Source of the DNA: Metaphire vulgaris
Lineage: Eukaryota; Annelida; Clitellata; Crassiclitellata; Megascolecidae
Assembly (NCBI GenBank): GCA_018105865.1
Contig: CM030832.1
Coordinates: 19,845,519 to 19,909,518, forward strand
Length of the DNA: 64,000 nt
Reading direction: 5' to 3'
The notes under the pieces were generated by a model. That model was not told the origin of the DNA and did not search any database. It worked only from the letters and a program-made list of their open reading frames with translations. This document shows positions 9,374 through 18,728 of the stretch, in pieces; position 1 is the first letter of the stretch, and each line of letters starts with the position of its first letter. The position numbers were made by a program, and so were the translations under genes.

Positions 9374-10620
9374 TATTGTCTTCCTACTCTAGACGACATT
9401 TGACATCAGCTAACAAGAGTACAGGTTTTCAGTACAGTCGATTGCGAAAACGCGTTTAACCTTTTAAAATTAGACGAGGAATCGAGTTTACTCTGTACTT
9501 TTGATACGCCCTGAGAACTTTTCCGGTACTGCCGCTTACCATTCGGACTGAAAACCTCGTCTGAAATTTTTCAATCACGCATTCATGCCGCTTTGTCTGG
9601 ACTTAAAGGAATTTTCTGCATCGCAGATGATATTCTGATTACTGGTTCTGGAGATTCGCGTACGGAGGCTCTGAAGGGCCACGACAACAATCTCATTGCG
9701 CTTTTAGACCGTTGCAGACAGAAGGGGATTAAACTTAATCGACAAAAGATGAAACTCCATCGCGAAACCCTTACTTTCATGGGTCATGATTTGACCAAAG
9801 ACGGTCTCAAACCTTCAGTGTCGAAAATTGAAGCGATCGAAAACTTTTCAACGCCTACGGACAAACAAGCGGTTCAACGTTTAGTCCGATTCGCAAATTA
9901 TCTCGCAAGATTTTGCCCCATTTCAGTGACGTAGTTTTGCCGCTTCGCGAACTACTAAAATCTGAAAATGAGTTCCGCTGGAATGAGCGCCATACTGCCG
10001 CTTTTGATAAATTGAAAGAAATGCTGAAGACTGCGCCTGTCTTGCATTATTTAGATGAATGAAAAAAACTTTGATTCAGACTGATGCCAGCAAATCGGGT
10101 TTGGGTGCTGTTTTACTTCAGGACAACAAGGTCATCGAACTTGCCAGCCGTGCCCTCACTCCAGCGGAAATTAATTTTGCCCAGATCGAGAAAGAGACAA
10201 TTAGTATTTTATATGCGCTGGAGAAATGGAATTCTTATGTATATGGCAGAAGAATAATAGTAGAAAATGATCATCGACCTTTGGTCTCAATCTTCAAGAA
10301 ATCTTTGGCCTTCGCGCCAAAAAGACTTCAGAGAATTATGCTCCGTCTTCAAAGATTTGACTTCGAGCTACGTTCCAAAGCCGGTAAGGAATTAATCTTG
10401 GGCAACACGTTGTCAAGAGCTTACGACTTTAAGGGCACCGAACAAATTTTCGACGAAGATATCGCATTTCTTGCTTCAACGGATGCAGAACAGATAGCGG
10501 AAATTCGAATGATTGCCTCTCCAGCCACTTTGAAATTAATCATGGAAGCTGCTGCAACGATCCGAACTACATTTGTTTGAAACAGGAAATTATTGAGGGC
10601 TGACCAGAGAATACAAAACA
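9374..10620 (+). pseudogene. gypsy-2 reverse transcriptase and RNase H
   Basis: Starts inside the RT at CLPTLDD, followed by VFSTVDC and the SGLKGIFCIADDILITGSG catalytic box (about 9595-9655; IADD stands where YxDD is usual). Then come MGHDLTKDGLKP and the connection domain. RNase H follows in the 173-residue frame 10059-10580: IQTDASKSGLGAVLL (first Asp), QIEKETISILYALEKW (Glu) and VENDHRPL (Asp). Breaks occur at about 9510, 9930 and 10060. It is strongly similar to the corresponding part of gypsy-1. Confidence 0.8.
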
Positions 10621-11815
10621 TCTGTCATTCGATATTCCAGCTTACTCTACGTTCACAGACGAATTGGCCGTCTCTAGAGGACTAATCTACAAAGGAAGTC
10701 GTTTGATCGTCCCAGCACCGGTCAGGTCAGTGATCCTAGAACGTTTGCATAGCAGCCATATCGGTCAGAATGGCTGTCTCATACGTTCTCGTGAAATTGT
10801 ATATTGGCCCGGACTCTGTTCTGAACTCAGGGCAAAGGTCGAGAAATGCTCCGTTGTGACCAATACCGCGATGCCCTACCCGAGAGCCTTTGCAGTCCTA
10901 TCCTGTTCCCTCTAGGCCGTGGAAAGAATATTCTGTGATATATTCACATTTGATCATAAATAATATCTAATTTCAGTCTGCCATATGTCCGGATTCTTCG
11001 AAATAGACAGTCTGCCTTCAAAGGCTGTAAGGAACATGATATTCTGCTTAAAGTAAATCTTTCCAAGATTGGGAATTCCAGACAAATTGCATATTGACAA
11101 TTCCCCATTTAATTCAATGGAATTTCGTCAGTTTGCGAATCAATACGAGTTCGAACATATTACAAGTTCGCCACACTATGTGCAATCCAATGGCAAAGTG
11201 GAAAACTCTATACGGACAGCTAAAAGATTAATGATAAAGTCCATGGCAGACGGATCTGATCCATTTCTGATTTTAGAATGGCGTAACACGCCCGGAAAAA
11301 ATTCACATCTTCTCCTGCGCAAATTCTTCTTGGAAGGCGTACTAAAACCAGGATTCCTATTTGCGACAAACTCCTAGCTTCGCCTTTTGCTGCAAGCGCC
11401 AAGGACGCTCTACAAGTTTCGAGACAGAAACAGGCCGCTTATTATAATTTACATACAATAAATCCGATTAATCGACAGAAACTACAGATGGGCCAGACTT
11501 GCAGGGTAAAATTTGACCCGCAGTCAGACCAGTGGCGCAAAGCAGAAATCGTAGATGTTTTGCTACATCGATCGTTCAACGTCAAGTTTCCTGATGGCAG
11601 TGTGAGGCGACGTACATCTAAACACGTGAGATGGTCATCAGAGCCCCCGATAATATTTTTGGAAGAAAATAATCTACAACAATCGGAAAAAAGAGAGGAA
11701 ATGGAAATGTCCTCTCGCGGCCACTGTACTTTCCACAGCGAGGCCAAAAGCGAGGCGATCATCCAGCCAGCGCCTCCAGCGCCGCCAGCGCCGCTCATTC
11801 GACAAAGCCATGTTT
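10621..11815 (+). pseudogene. gypsy-2 integrase
   Basis: The frame 10664-10915 has the zinc-binding HHCC region (LHSSHIGQNGCL ... CSVV). After frameshifts, the 102-residue frame 11069-11377 holds the core: LHIDNSPFNSMEF (second Asp) and YVQSNGKVENSIRTAKRLM (Glu). The region of the first Asp (about 10920-11040) is frameshifted. The frame 11488-11817 (GQTCRVKFDPQSDQWRKAEI) is the basic C-terminal, chromodomain-like DNA-binding part with a Pro/Ala-rich end. Confidence 0.7.
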
Positions 11816-11873
11816 GAAGCCATCGTCATCTGGCTCAACCCAACTACCATACAATCAACAGTTACATGTGGTA

Positions 11874-12155
11874 GCCGCCCCAGCTATGACCGCCCCAGTT
11901 ATGACGCCCCGGTTGACAAAACCCATAGAGTAACTGGGGCGGTCATCGCCCCAGTTACTCTATGGGTTTTGACGAAAAGCAGTGTATTGCACCCGTACGT
12001 GGTCATATAATCATTACCCACACCATAAACCAGACACGAAACACTAATCCTAAACGCTACTGAATAAAGCTGGGGCCGTCATAACGGGGGCTGTCATAGA
12101 TGGGGCGGACGCCAAATTGGGCGGTCATAACTGGGGCGGTCTTAGCTGGGGCGTC
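11874..12155. mobile_element. Foldback element of GGGGCGGTCAT units in gypsy-2
   Basis: The left arm (GCCGCCCCAGCTATGACCGC, then cccagttatgac) and the right arm (its complement, ending gcttagctggggcgtc) enclose 282 bp. TA lies on both sides (11872-11873 and 12156-12157). Inside, a near-perfect palindrome (about 28-bp arms around gtcat) covers 11912-11972: gacaaaacccatagag ... ctctatgggttttgac. It is a non-coding insertion in the 3' part of gypsy-2. Confidence 0.75.
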
Positions 12156-12394
12156 TATAATGTAATACCGAATCAACAGCCGTACGCTACTAGCGAAACA
12201 AAAGCGCCACCTGTGGAACCCTATAGAACTAGATCAGGGCAGATTGTTAAAAAGTCCAGTAGTTACAAATAATTCAGACTTTCAGCACCAGGCGTATTTT
12301 GCGGATAACAAATGATACATCTTAGGCCTGAACTGCTATTGACATATTGATTATTTTAATTAGTGATTAGCTTAAGTTAAGAGAGGGGGATGCA

Positions 12395-12500
12395 GAGTAA
12401 GTAGGTAAGTAAGTAAAATATCGTTAACTTTATAGCGCTTTCAAAAGATGCACCGAAGTAGCTCCTTATTCCTATGCGCTTAATCTCGAAAATAAAGTAG
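12395..12500 (-). mobile_element. LINE-C 3' tail, short
   Basis: gtaagtaagtaaaatatcg, then a tatagcgctttc ... gtagctccttattcc pattern equals the LINE-C 3' end in reverse orientation. The (TTAC)n tail is at the left. It is diverged and truncated. Confidence 0.6.
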
Positions 12501-12649
12501 CAATATCCAAAGGTGTGGTCATTCATGCCGGGTCATTTAATCAAAAGGGCGAGTGGGCAGGACGGTGCAGATATGAAGGAAATGATTTTTGAAGAGAAAT
12601 GATTTTAGTTTAGAAAGAAAAACATGAGGAGATGTTGCAAGAAGGAGGA

Positions 12650-12863
12650 TGAGTGATGGACACTTATAGGCCACGCCTACTCTCCAATAGATGAACACTT
12701 GACCAGCTAGGCATACAAAAGCCAGCTGTAGTAGCCTTAGTTAGTAGTTGTTCTCCAGACGTCGATGTGAATAGAAGCATAATCATATCTAACTGTGTAT
12801 CTGATTGCTATAGTCTAAACCTCTATAGGCTCTCAGTTATAGGCGTAACCTAAAGACGCCACA
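12650..12863 (+). repeat. gypsy-2 3' LTR
   Basis: Starts TGAGTGATGGACACTTATAG and ends ACGCCACA. It is directly preceded by a purine tract. The first 50 bp match 9322-9372. The layout (ggacacttgcaagccacgcc-like start, gcgYtaggaaaacgccac-like end) is also that of the gypsy-1 LTRs. Confidence 0.8.
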
Positions 12864-12885
12864 GCTATAGTTTGGAACCAGTTAC

Positions 12886-13388
12886 GGCATAAGAGAACGC
12901 AATGAAAGAGGAGAACGACTTTTGGATTTCTGCTATGCAGACGGCCTTTTTTATTTCGAACACTAAATTTAAGCAGACAAAAGCAACAAGGTACTGGACT
13001 TGTGAATCACCAGACATGAAGACGCACAACCAGATAGACTACATACTCGTCAACAAAAATCTCTAAATTCTAAGAGATACCAGCAGAGTGGAAACGTTCT
13101 GTAATCATTCCAATCTACAAGAAGAAAGACCGGCTAGACTAGACTAACTACAGAGGAATCAGCCTATTATGCCATAGCAGTAAGATCTTCTCACTCATTA
13201 TCCTACAAAGATTAAACAGAAAAACTGAAGACATACTAGCAGAGGGTCAATGTGGATTCCGAACCAACAGGAGCACAATTGACCAGATTTTTACACTAAG
13301 ACAAATAGCAGAAAAATATGAAGAATTTGGAAAAGAGCTATACATCTGTTATGTCGATTTTCGAAAGGCGTTTGACAGTGTATGGAGG
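12886..13388 (+). pseudogene. LINE-E inverted 5' segment: endonuclease end and RT start
   Basis: Reads NERGERLLDFCYADGLF and KTHNQIDYILVN (end of an APE-type endonuclease), then jumps to an RT start: VIPIYKKKDRLD, GISLLCHSSKIFSLI, ILAEGQCGFRTNRSTIDQI and YVDFRKAFDSVWR, the last being the RT motif A with its Asp. Sequence between the endonuclease and the RT is missing. The frame is then cut by the MITE at 13389. Confidence 0.75.
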
Positions 13389-13665
13389 CAGTGTTTATTC
13401 TAGCCACCTTGACATTGAGGGGGAGTTTGAAATGTTTGAGGGGAGGTTTGTCTGCCCAAAAACCTTGACGAGCAAAAAAACGTCATCACATCCTTCTCTT
13501 CTATGTGGTCATATCCTTCTCTTTTTCCCCTCTCCAAAATAAAAAACCTTCCTCTCGTCACACTTTTAGGAAGAAATTTCCATCCCCCAATGCAACATAT
13601 AGAAAACATTTTGGGGGGGAATTTTCTAACTTGGGGGAATCCCTCAAGGCCTAGAATAAACACTG
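13389..13665. mobile_element. hAT MITE (CAGTGTTTATTCTAG ends)
   Basis: Perfect 15-bp inverted ends CAGTGTTTATTCTAG / CTAGAATAAACACTG and a perfect 8-bp target duplication TATGGAGG (13381-13388 and 13666-13673). It is 277 bp and non-coding. It splits the LINE-E RT codons VWR/KGLW. It contains cttgacgagcaaaaaaacg, the motif shared with other MITEs here. A degraded sister lies at 39308. Confidence 0.9.
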
Positions 13666-13816
13666 TATGGAGGAAAGGACTTTGGAGAACCATGAGATTT
13701 TATGGCTATCCAGAGAAGATAATCAGAATCCTGGAAAACATTTATAAAGACACTTCTGCAGCAGTCAGAATAAACGGAGACTTAAGTAACTGGTTCCAAA
13801 CTATAGTAAGAGTATT
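13666..13816 (+). pseudogene. LINE-E inverted segment, RT continuation
   Basis: Continues the RT after the MITE: KGLWRTMRFYGYPEKIIRIL, DTSAAVRINGDLSNWFQTIV, ending at the internal priming point, which abuts the target duplication. It overlaps the start of the minus-strand 3' segment by about 25 bp in LINE coordinates. Confidence 0.75.
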
Positions 13817-13904
13817 AGTGGAAATACACGCCTTTAAAAATAAAAAATCGCCACACTATTTTTAATTTGTATAGTGCTTAATTTGTATAGTGCTTAATTT
13901 GTAG

Positions 13905-14225
13905 TAAGTAAGTAAAATTTCGTGAGTTCCATAAGTAAGTAAGTAAAATCTCGTGGATTTCTATAGCGCCTTGGGGCAGCACAACAGTAGAGCTGCTTAT
14001 TCTTAGGACTCAGTCATTCTTAAATTAGCTATTCAAAAAATATATGATCAGCCAGGCAATAGTCAACATCCGAAGGGCAGTGAGGCTAGGTAACCTGGGT
14101 TGTTACAGCTATGAAGGTTACATTATTGAGGTTACGGGTTATGGACGTTGTTACAGCAATGGATTTTAGAAAAAGGAAGGATTTAAGCTTACACCTGAAG
14201 AATTTAGTAGATAATGCATGGATTA
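13905..14225 (-). mobile_element. LINE-C 3' end
   Basis: Reverse orientation: (TTAC)n tail at the left, then aaaatctcgtggatttctat, agcgccttggggcagcacaa, cagtagagctgctta and catccgaagggcagtgaggc. This is the same 3' UTR as at 22345, 26212 and 32845. The (TTAC)n next to it is duplicated, suggesting tail instability. Confidence 0.75.
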
Positions 14226-14392
14226 TGGGAAATGTCACGCCATGAAGCCGTCGCCGCTATGCGAAAGTTGGCCACAACGTTGAACAATAATTCTCAACTG
14301 CTCCCTTTTTTAGCTGCTTCCATTAATGGAGCTCCGTTCGTGTTAGACCATGTCATAATGTTGTCTATCAAGCTGGTTCTGGTTCTGCCTTG
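14226..14392 (-). pseudogene. LINE-D C-terminal tail
   Basis: Minus-strand reading RTRTSLIDNIMTWSNTNG, then NVVANFRIAATASWRDIS, is the C-terminal tail of a LINE ORF2. It is continuous with 15300-15469 (RYFGHVTKK ... TEGTRRQG) when the hAT element at 14393-15292 is removed with one copy of its target duplication. Confidence 0.7.
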
Positions 14393-14775
14393 CAGTGATG
14401 TTAATTCTTGTCCTTGTCCTGGTCCTTGTCCTTAAGGACTCTTTAAGGACCAATTTGAAGTCCTTGTCCTTGTCCTCGTCCTTGGGGAGTCAGTCCTCGT
14501 CCTTATCCTCGTCCTTGGGGTTTCGGTCCTCGTCCTTATCCTCGTACTTGCAGATCGGTCCTTGTCCTGGTCCTTGTAACTTAGTCCTTGAAAAGTCCTT
14601 ATAAGGACCAAATTACTTGTATACCATTTTCAATTGTACTGATAATCATGTTCCAAGGTAAGAGTATTATGTGGATTTATATTTAGGCTACATACTTGCT
14701 CTTAGTTACTCTAAAATGTTTAGTCATTGTTTCCTTTATAATACCAGTTGAGGAGTTGATTCTTTAGCAGAATTC

Positions 14776-14886
14776 TTTGTTGCCCAGCGACGTCGGCTCC
14801 AGTTGAACGAGTGTTTTCGCAAAGTGGTCTCATAATTAGACCTCACTGTGTGTGCATGACTGATCAGCTGCTGGAAACATTTGTTC

Positions 14887-14892
<6 letters not shown>
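14776..14892 (+). pseudogene. hAT transposase C-terminal (dimerisation) fragment
   Basis: Plus-strand frame reads ATSAPVERVFSQSGLI then IRPH ... MTDQLLETFVHLLL. This is the conserved C-terminal hAT dimerisation region (VERxFSxxG ... L), which ends the transposase. Everything upstream (BED finger, catalytic domain) is deleted. It lies in the correct orientation between the two ends. Confidence 0.8.
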
Positions 14893-14949
<57 letters not shown>

Positions 14950-15010
14950 ACTTGACAATTTCTTAAGCGCAGTTACATAGCTAGGTGGCTAAAGTCAAAG
15001 GCGCATTTGA
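14890..15010 (-). mobile_element. LINE 3' end with (ATT)n tail
   Basis: An (ATT)n run of about 57 bp, then aacttgacaatttcttaagc, gcagttacatagctaggtgg and ctaaagtcaaaggcgc. The same arrangement occurs at 31193-31340 and, without the microsatellite, at 59055-59130. It is interpreted as the 3' UTR and tail of a minus-strand LINE. Confidence 0.7.
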
Positions 15011-15299
15011 AATGCAGATTTCATTGCTGTTGACTAGACTATGTTTTAGAACATTCTTTTTTTCCTTTTCTAATTTTGTGATTCGAATTGAAATTGTGTT
15101 TGGTTTTTTCTTTCTGACTTTTTTAAAAACAGAAGTTGGTCCTTGTCTTTGTCCTTGATCCTTGTCCTTGGGGGTCAGTCTTTGTGGTCCTTGTGCTTGC
15201 GGGGTAAGTCCTCGTCCTTGTCATCGTCCTTGGAAGGTCGGTCCTTGTCCTTATCCTCGTCCATGGGGGGTCGGTCCTTGTTAACATCACTGCTGCCTT

Positions 15300-15469
15300 G
15301 CCTCCTGGTTCCTTCCGTCAAACCCTTTATTATTGAGTTTTCAACTGAGTCTTCTGTTTTTTTAGTAACATGTCCAAAATATCTCATTTTTTGATTTTAT
15401 ATGTTTCAGAAATTCATGATCTACTCTAGCCATTTTGTGTAGTGTCTCATTGGATATAAAATCTTTATA
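15300..15469 (-). pseudogene. LINE-D RT, post-catalytic part
   Basis: Minus-strand reading ISNETLHKMARVDHEFLKHI, then MRYFGHVTKKTEDSVENSII and KGLTEGTRRQG. RYFGHV is a hallmark of LINE C-terminal regions. The catalytic YADD stretch that should precede it is absent, so a deletion lies at the MITE junction. Confidence 0.7.
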
Positions 15470-15800
15470 GGAGCTGTCCATTAATCACGATTGAAAAAGT
15501 TTGATAGTTGTTGGCAGGTGGAGGGGGTCAAGAGAAGTTGACGTCAACAATTTCACTCTTTACAAATAATCAAAAAATAGGAAATTTCATGGATTACTAC
15601 TTATTATAATGGGAAAAACAGGAGAAAATGGTCATCACAGCAAAAAATAATAACCTTGTTATTGGGACCTGCCATTGATCGTTGGGGGGTCAAAAGTTTT
15701 TGACGTAATTCTGGGGGGTAACTGAAAGTTGACAGTTGTTGACAAGGGGGGGGGTCAAAAATTGGCCAAAAATTGTTGACATAATTAATGGACAGCCCCC
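15470..15800. mobile_element. TA-flanked MITE, copy 2
   Basis: Ends GGAGCTGTCCATTAATCACG and the complement of GGGGGCTGTCCATTAATTAT, flanked by TA (15468-15469 and 15801-15802). It is 331 bp, non-coding, and collinear with copy 1 at 2241-2647 (shared gttgacagttgttgacaagg and ggggtcaaaagtttttgacg). It interrupts the LINE-D RT. Confidence 0.8.
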
Positions 15801-16696
15801 TATCTTGAATCCACCTTTATATCCATCTAGTGCTTTTCTCACTAATGCTTTAGCTAAGATGTTCAAGAGACATGGAGAGATGTTACATCCTTGACTAACA
15901 CCTTTCTTTATGGGAAATCAATCAGTTATTCCGCATTCGACCCTGACATTTCCATTTTGTTGTTTATACAAGTTTTAAACCAAATTAATAAGTTGTGGTG
16001 GAAAGCCCATTTCCAACATTGTCTGCCAGAGTTTTTTTATTTTGCACCATGTCAAAAGCCTTGGTGAAACCAATAAAACATAGAAAGATTTTTTGTTTCC
16101 GTTCATTGGCTTTTTCAAGTATGATTCTAAGGTATGTGATTTAGTCTCTAGTTCCTCTTTTTGGTCTGAAACCAGCTTGTTCTGGTGCGATTTCATTCTC
16201 CAATTTGTTCTAGATTCTGTCTAAGATGATTCTAAGAAGAACTTTACTAGCATGTGAGATTATAATGCGATCGTCCTGTAATTACTGTATTGTAATGGAT
16301 CTCCTTTTTTAGTAGTGGTACAAAAGTCGATTTAGCCCAATCATCTGGCAAGACTCATGTGTTCCATATCTCCACACAGATTTTATGCATTATATCCATG
16401 GCAGATTCACCTCCATATTTTATTAGTTCTATTGGAATTTGATCTGGTCCAGCAGCTTTTCCATTGGCTAGTGTCATTACTGCTTTTATGGTTTCATCTT
16501 TAAGCGGAGGTGGTTCAAGTTCTGGTGTAGAAATTTGGGTACTTTTTGAGCTCTCATCGTCATGTAATTCGGTACAGTATTCTTTCCATCTACTGAGGAT
16601 TTCTTCAGAATGACCGGTAGTTATAATCTTACCATTGTTATTTTTGATGGCCGCTGTGCGTGGGATAAATTTTCTAGTGATACGTTTAACCGTTTG
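15801..16696 (-). pseudogene. LINE-D reverse transcriptase core
   Basis: Minus-strand order: FIPRTAAIKNNNGKIITTG (about 16680), EILSRWKEYCTELHDDESS, VMTLANGKAAGPDQIPIELI (about 16500), LPDDWAKSTFVPLLKK (about 16340), QAGFRPKRGT (about 16160), FIGFTKAFDMVQ (motif A, about 16060), FPPQLINLV and VSQGCNISPCLLNI (motif B, about 15890), then DGYKGGFKI. These are RT fingers and palm of a non-LTR element. There are several frameshifts. Motif C (YADD) is missing, cut by the deletion and MITE at 15800. Confidence 0.8.
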
Positions 16697-18131
16697 CAGA
16701 GGCGGCGGAAGACAATAAAAAGTACCCCGGCCCGTTTACTATATAACGGCAGCGGTCGTTGAGGGTCGAGGTGCCTAACTAACTTACAGTAGATAGCCAA
16801 AATGCATTTTCAATTGTGATTTATAACAAAAGAAACGTTTTAAGAAGGTTTTTATCGATTAGGCCCCGTATGCCCACAACTCCCTGCACGCCACTGGGAC
16901 TGTAAGATGTTTATTCACAAGGTGAACTGGCACGGTTTTAAACATTTGCATTCTGCAACACTTTTATTTCATCACATTTGTAAGAAGGCAGTAGTCCATG
17001 TGTACTGTAATTGTAAACAAAAATAAAATGTTTTTAATAACACAACGAAAGGGAATACAAAAATCGTGAATATTACAATGAATGGACAAAAAACATGGAA
17101 AGAGTCAGGCCATTCAGATGTGTTGAAGGTGTCATTGAAAGCACAGGCAGTCAGCAAGAAGATATAAAATCAAGAATAAGGCTCCATACAATAGGATTGG
17201 GAAGGATGAAAACTATGGCGAAAAACAACTCGGGGGAGTCCCATAAATCTTGGGGGTGACCATGTCTAGTGTTGAGATTTATACGATTATAGTTTTTCGT
17301 AGCATAGTCCTAGTCCTGCACTCATCACTATGGAATAATTTGCGCAGATGTTGTATCTGAAGTACTTACAGTTTGTTCAGGGTCTTCGACATTCAGTTTA
17401 CGACGTTTAACAACAAACTTGTCCATTGTGTCGATGGCGAAGCGCTGTTGTCTGATGAACGATTGAATCAATCCCTGAAGTCGTTAGATTGCTTTCCGCA
17501 ATTTATGCAAACACGGTGAAGCTCTAACTGATCACTTTCGATCGGGACCCAAATCCAACTGCCATCTCTCGGTGAAACACTCTAACGCCCTCTACTGCTT
17601 CCCTGGTGCCCTCTGCTGCCATTTGCCTTTTCGCCCACCGTCTCCCCACTTGGTTCGTCAAAGGGCCTTCCGCCGTCTTTTAATCTAATGTTAACTTATA
17701 GACGTACGTTACTGCTGCGTTTGACACCTCGGGTTAAAGGTGTATATGACCCCTGCCTGATCTTATCTGATCTTTCTACTATGAAGCCTTATTGGGCAGT
17801 GCATTCCTCCTCCCGGGACAGCAGCTGTGTAATCTAATAAGATTATGACTGCCGTGTTTGACGCCTTCTGGTTAAATGAGAATATGACGTGCCTATCTGA
17901 TCTTATCTGATCTTGCAACTATAAAGCCCTATTCGGCAGAGCATTCGCCCTCCAGCGACAGCGGCTTTTTTCGAAATTCGAAGTGAGAATTTAACCAAAC
18001 AATTTAAAGAATCGCAATTCTTCAGTTCTTACTTCCTAAAAAGTACCCCGGCCCGACCTATGGCGGGCCGGGGTACCTTCAAAAGTACCCCGGCCTGGGC
18101 CGACGGGGCCGATAGGAGTGCGCCGCCTATG
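16697..18131. mobile_element. hAT-like element with GTACCCCGGCC repeats
   Basis: Perfect 8-bp target duplication ACCGTTTG (16689-16696 and 18132-18139). Ends CAGAGGCGGCGG and the complement of CATAGGCGGCGC. The subterminal word aaaagtaccccggcc occurs at the left (about 16718) and three times at the right (about 18038-18098, one inverted). It is 1435 bp with no recognisable transposase. It contains a tandem duplication at about 17690-17967. It is inserted in LINE-D between the linker (18140) and the RT (16696). The superfamily is inferred from the 8-bp duplication and CA...TG ends. Confidence 0.8.
17690..17967. repeat. Two tandem copies of a ~138-bp promoter-like unit
   Basis: Copy A (about 17690-17827) and copy B (about 17828-17967) share taatctaatgttaacttat / taatctaataagattatgac, cctgatcttatctgatctt, actatgaagcc / actataaagcc and ggcagtgcattc / ggcagagcattc, and both end in a Cys/Pro-free cagcgac-type GC stretch. 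Copy B has a TATA-like ctataaagccc. The function is unknown. Confidence 0.65.
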
Positions 18132-18139
18132 ACCGTTTG

Positions 18140-18368
18140 TTAGACTGGCCTTAGATTGCCTCTAATAGCATTTTCTTCTATGGTTGAACATAGGTCGTTC
18201 AATTCATTTTCTTTGTCTCTTCATAGCATTTGCTAAGTCTTCTTTTTCAAGCTATTAAATTCATCAGGATTTTTAAATTTTGTCTCATTTCCTTTCTCTC
18301 AGTTGGAACGTTTCTTCTGAAATTCTGAAATCCAATGTTTTTCTTCATTTTGTCTTTGTTGAGAGTTA
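18140..18368 (-). pseudogene. LINE-D linker between endonuclease and RT
   Basis: Minus-strand reading gives KDKMKKNIGFQNFRRNVPTE, then RKEMRQNLKILMN: charged, helical sequence typical of the segment between EEP and RT domains in LINE ORF2. It connects the endonuclease part at 20766-21285 with the RT at 15801-16696. It is flanked by two transposons. Confidence 0.55.
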
Positions 18369-18728
18369 CACTGGTCAACAAGGTTTTTGTTTCCTGTGCA
18401 ATTTCTGGTGTTCCAGGTAGATTTTGTCATGCTGATTACAGGAATAATTTTGAATTTTTCCTATCACGTAAGTTTTTTGAGAAAAAGCTGATTTTAAATT
18501 TTAAAATTATAAGAATTTTAAAATCGTGGTTTTCGAGAGTTATCTGAGTTATGGGTATTCAGGTTAGGCAAGAATCTTATGTGACCGCCATAACAGATGT
18601 AATATGCACTGCTGGCTCGCTTAACTACGTGGATTTTGAAAATTATTATAATTAGGCATGTCCAGACATGCCCAGACGCGCCCAAACCTGTCTTCAAGAC
18701 TACATGCCTAGCATGTATTGTTGCTATG

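Larger units (their letters stand above)
9322..12863 (+). mobile_element. gypsy-2: deleted Ty3/gypsy-like element
   Basis: 5' LTR remnant 9322-9372 (TGTAGAGTGATGGACACTTA) and 3' LTR 12650-12863, preceded by the polypurine tract AAGAAGGAGGA. The target duplication is ACTAT (9317-9321) versus GCTAT (12864-12868), 4 of 5. The LINE reading NWFQTI-VGVLQG is restored when it is removed. A deletion joins the first 50 bp of the 5' LTR directly to the RT, so gag, protease and the RT fingers are gone. It is related to gypsy-1 (33.7 kb) in LTR and pol. Confidence 0.8.
8355..13816 (-). mobile_element. LINE-E insertion with 5' inversion, host of gypsy-2
   Basis: Bounded by a perfect 10-bp direct repeat AGTGGAAATA (8345-8354 and 13817-13826). 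The 3' part (8355-9321 and 12866-12885) is on the minus strand and ends in an (ATC/GAT)n tail. The 5' part (12886-13816) is on the plus strand. Both parts meet the same RT position (NWFQTIV), and the 5'-most part of the inverted piece (endonuclease) abuts the 3' piece. This is the arrangement expected from twin priming. Later insertions are gypsy-2 at 9322-12863 and a hAT MITE at 13389-13665. Confidence 0.8.
14393..15292 (+). mobile_element. hAT element with GTCCTT subterminal repeats
   Basis: Inverted ends CAGTGATGTTAA / TTAACATCACTG and a perfect 8-bp target duplication CTGCCTTG (14385-14392 and 15293-15300). It is 900 bp. Both subterminal regions (14407-14610 and 15136-15280) are packed with the hexamer GTCCTT/GTCCTC and with small palindromes such as gtccttataaggacc. 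The middle holds the last part of a hAT transposase (about 14776-14890). A LINE tail, (ATT)n, was inserted at 14890. It is a deletion derivative of an autonomous hAT. Confidence 0.88.
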
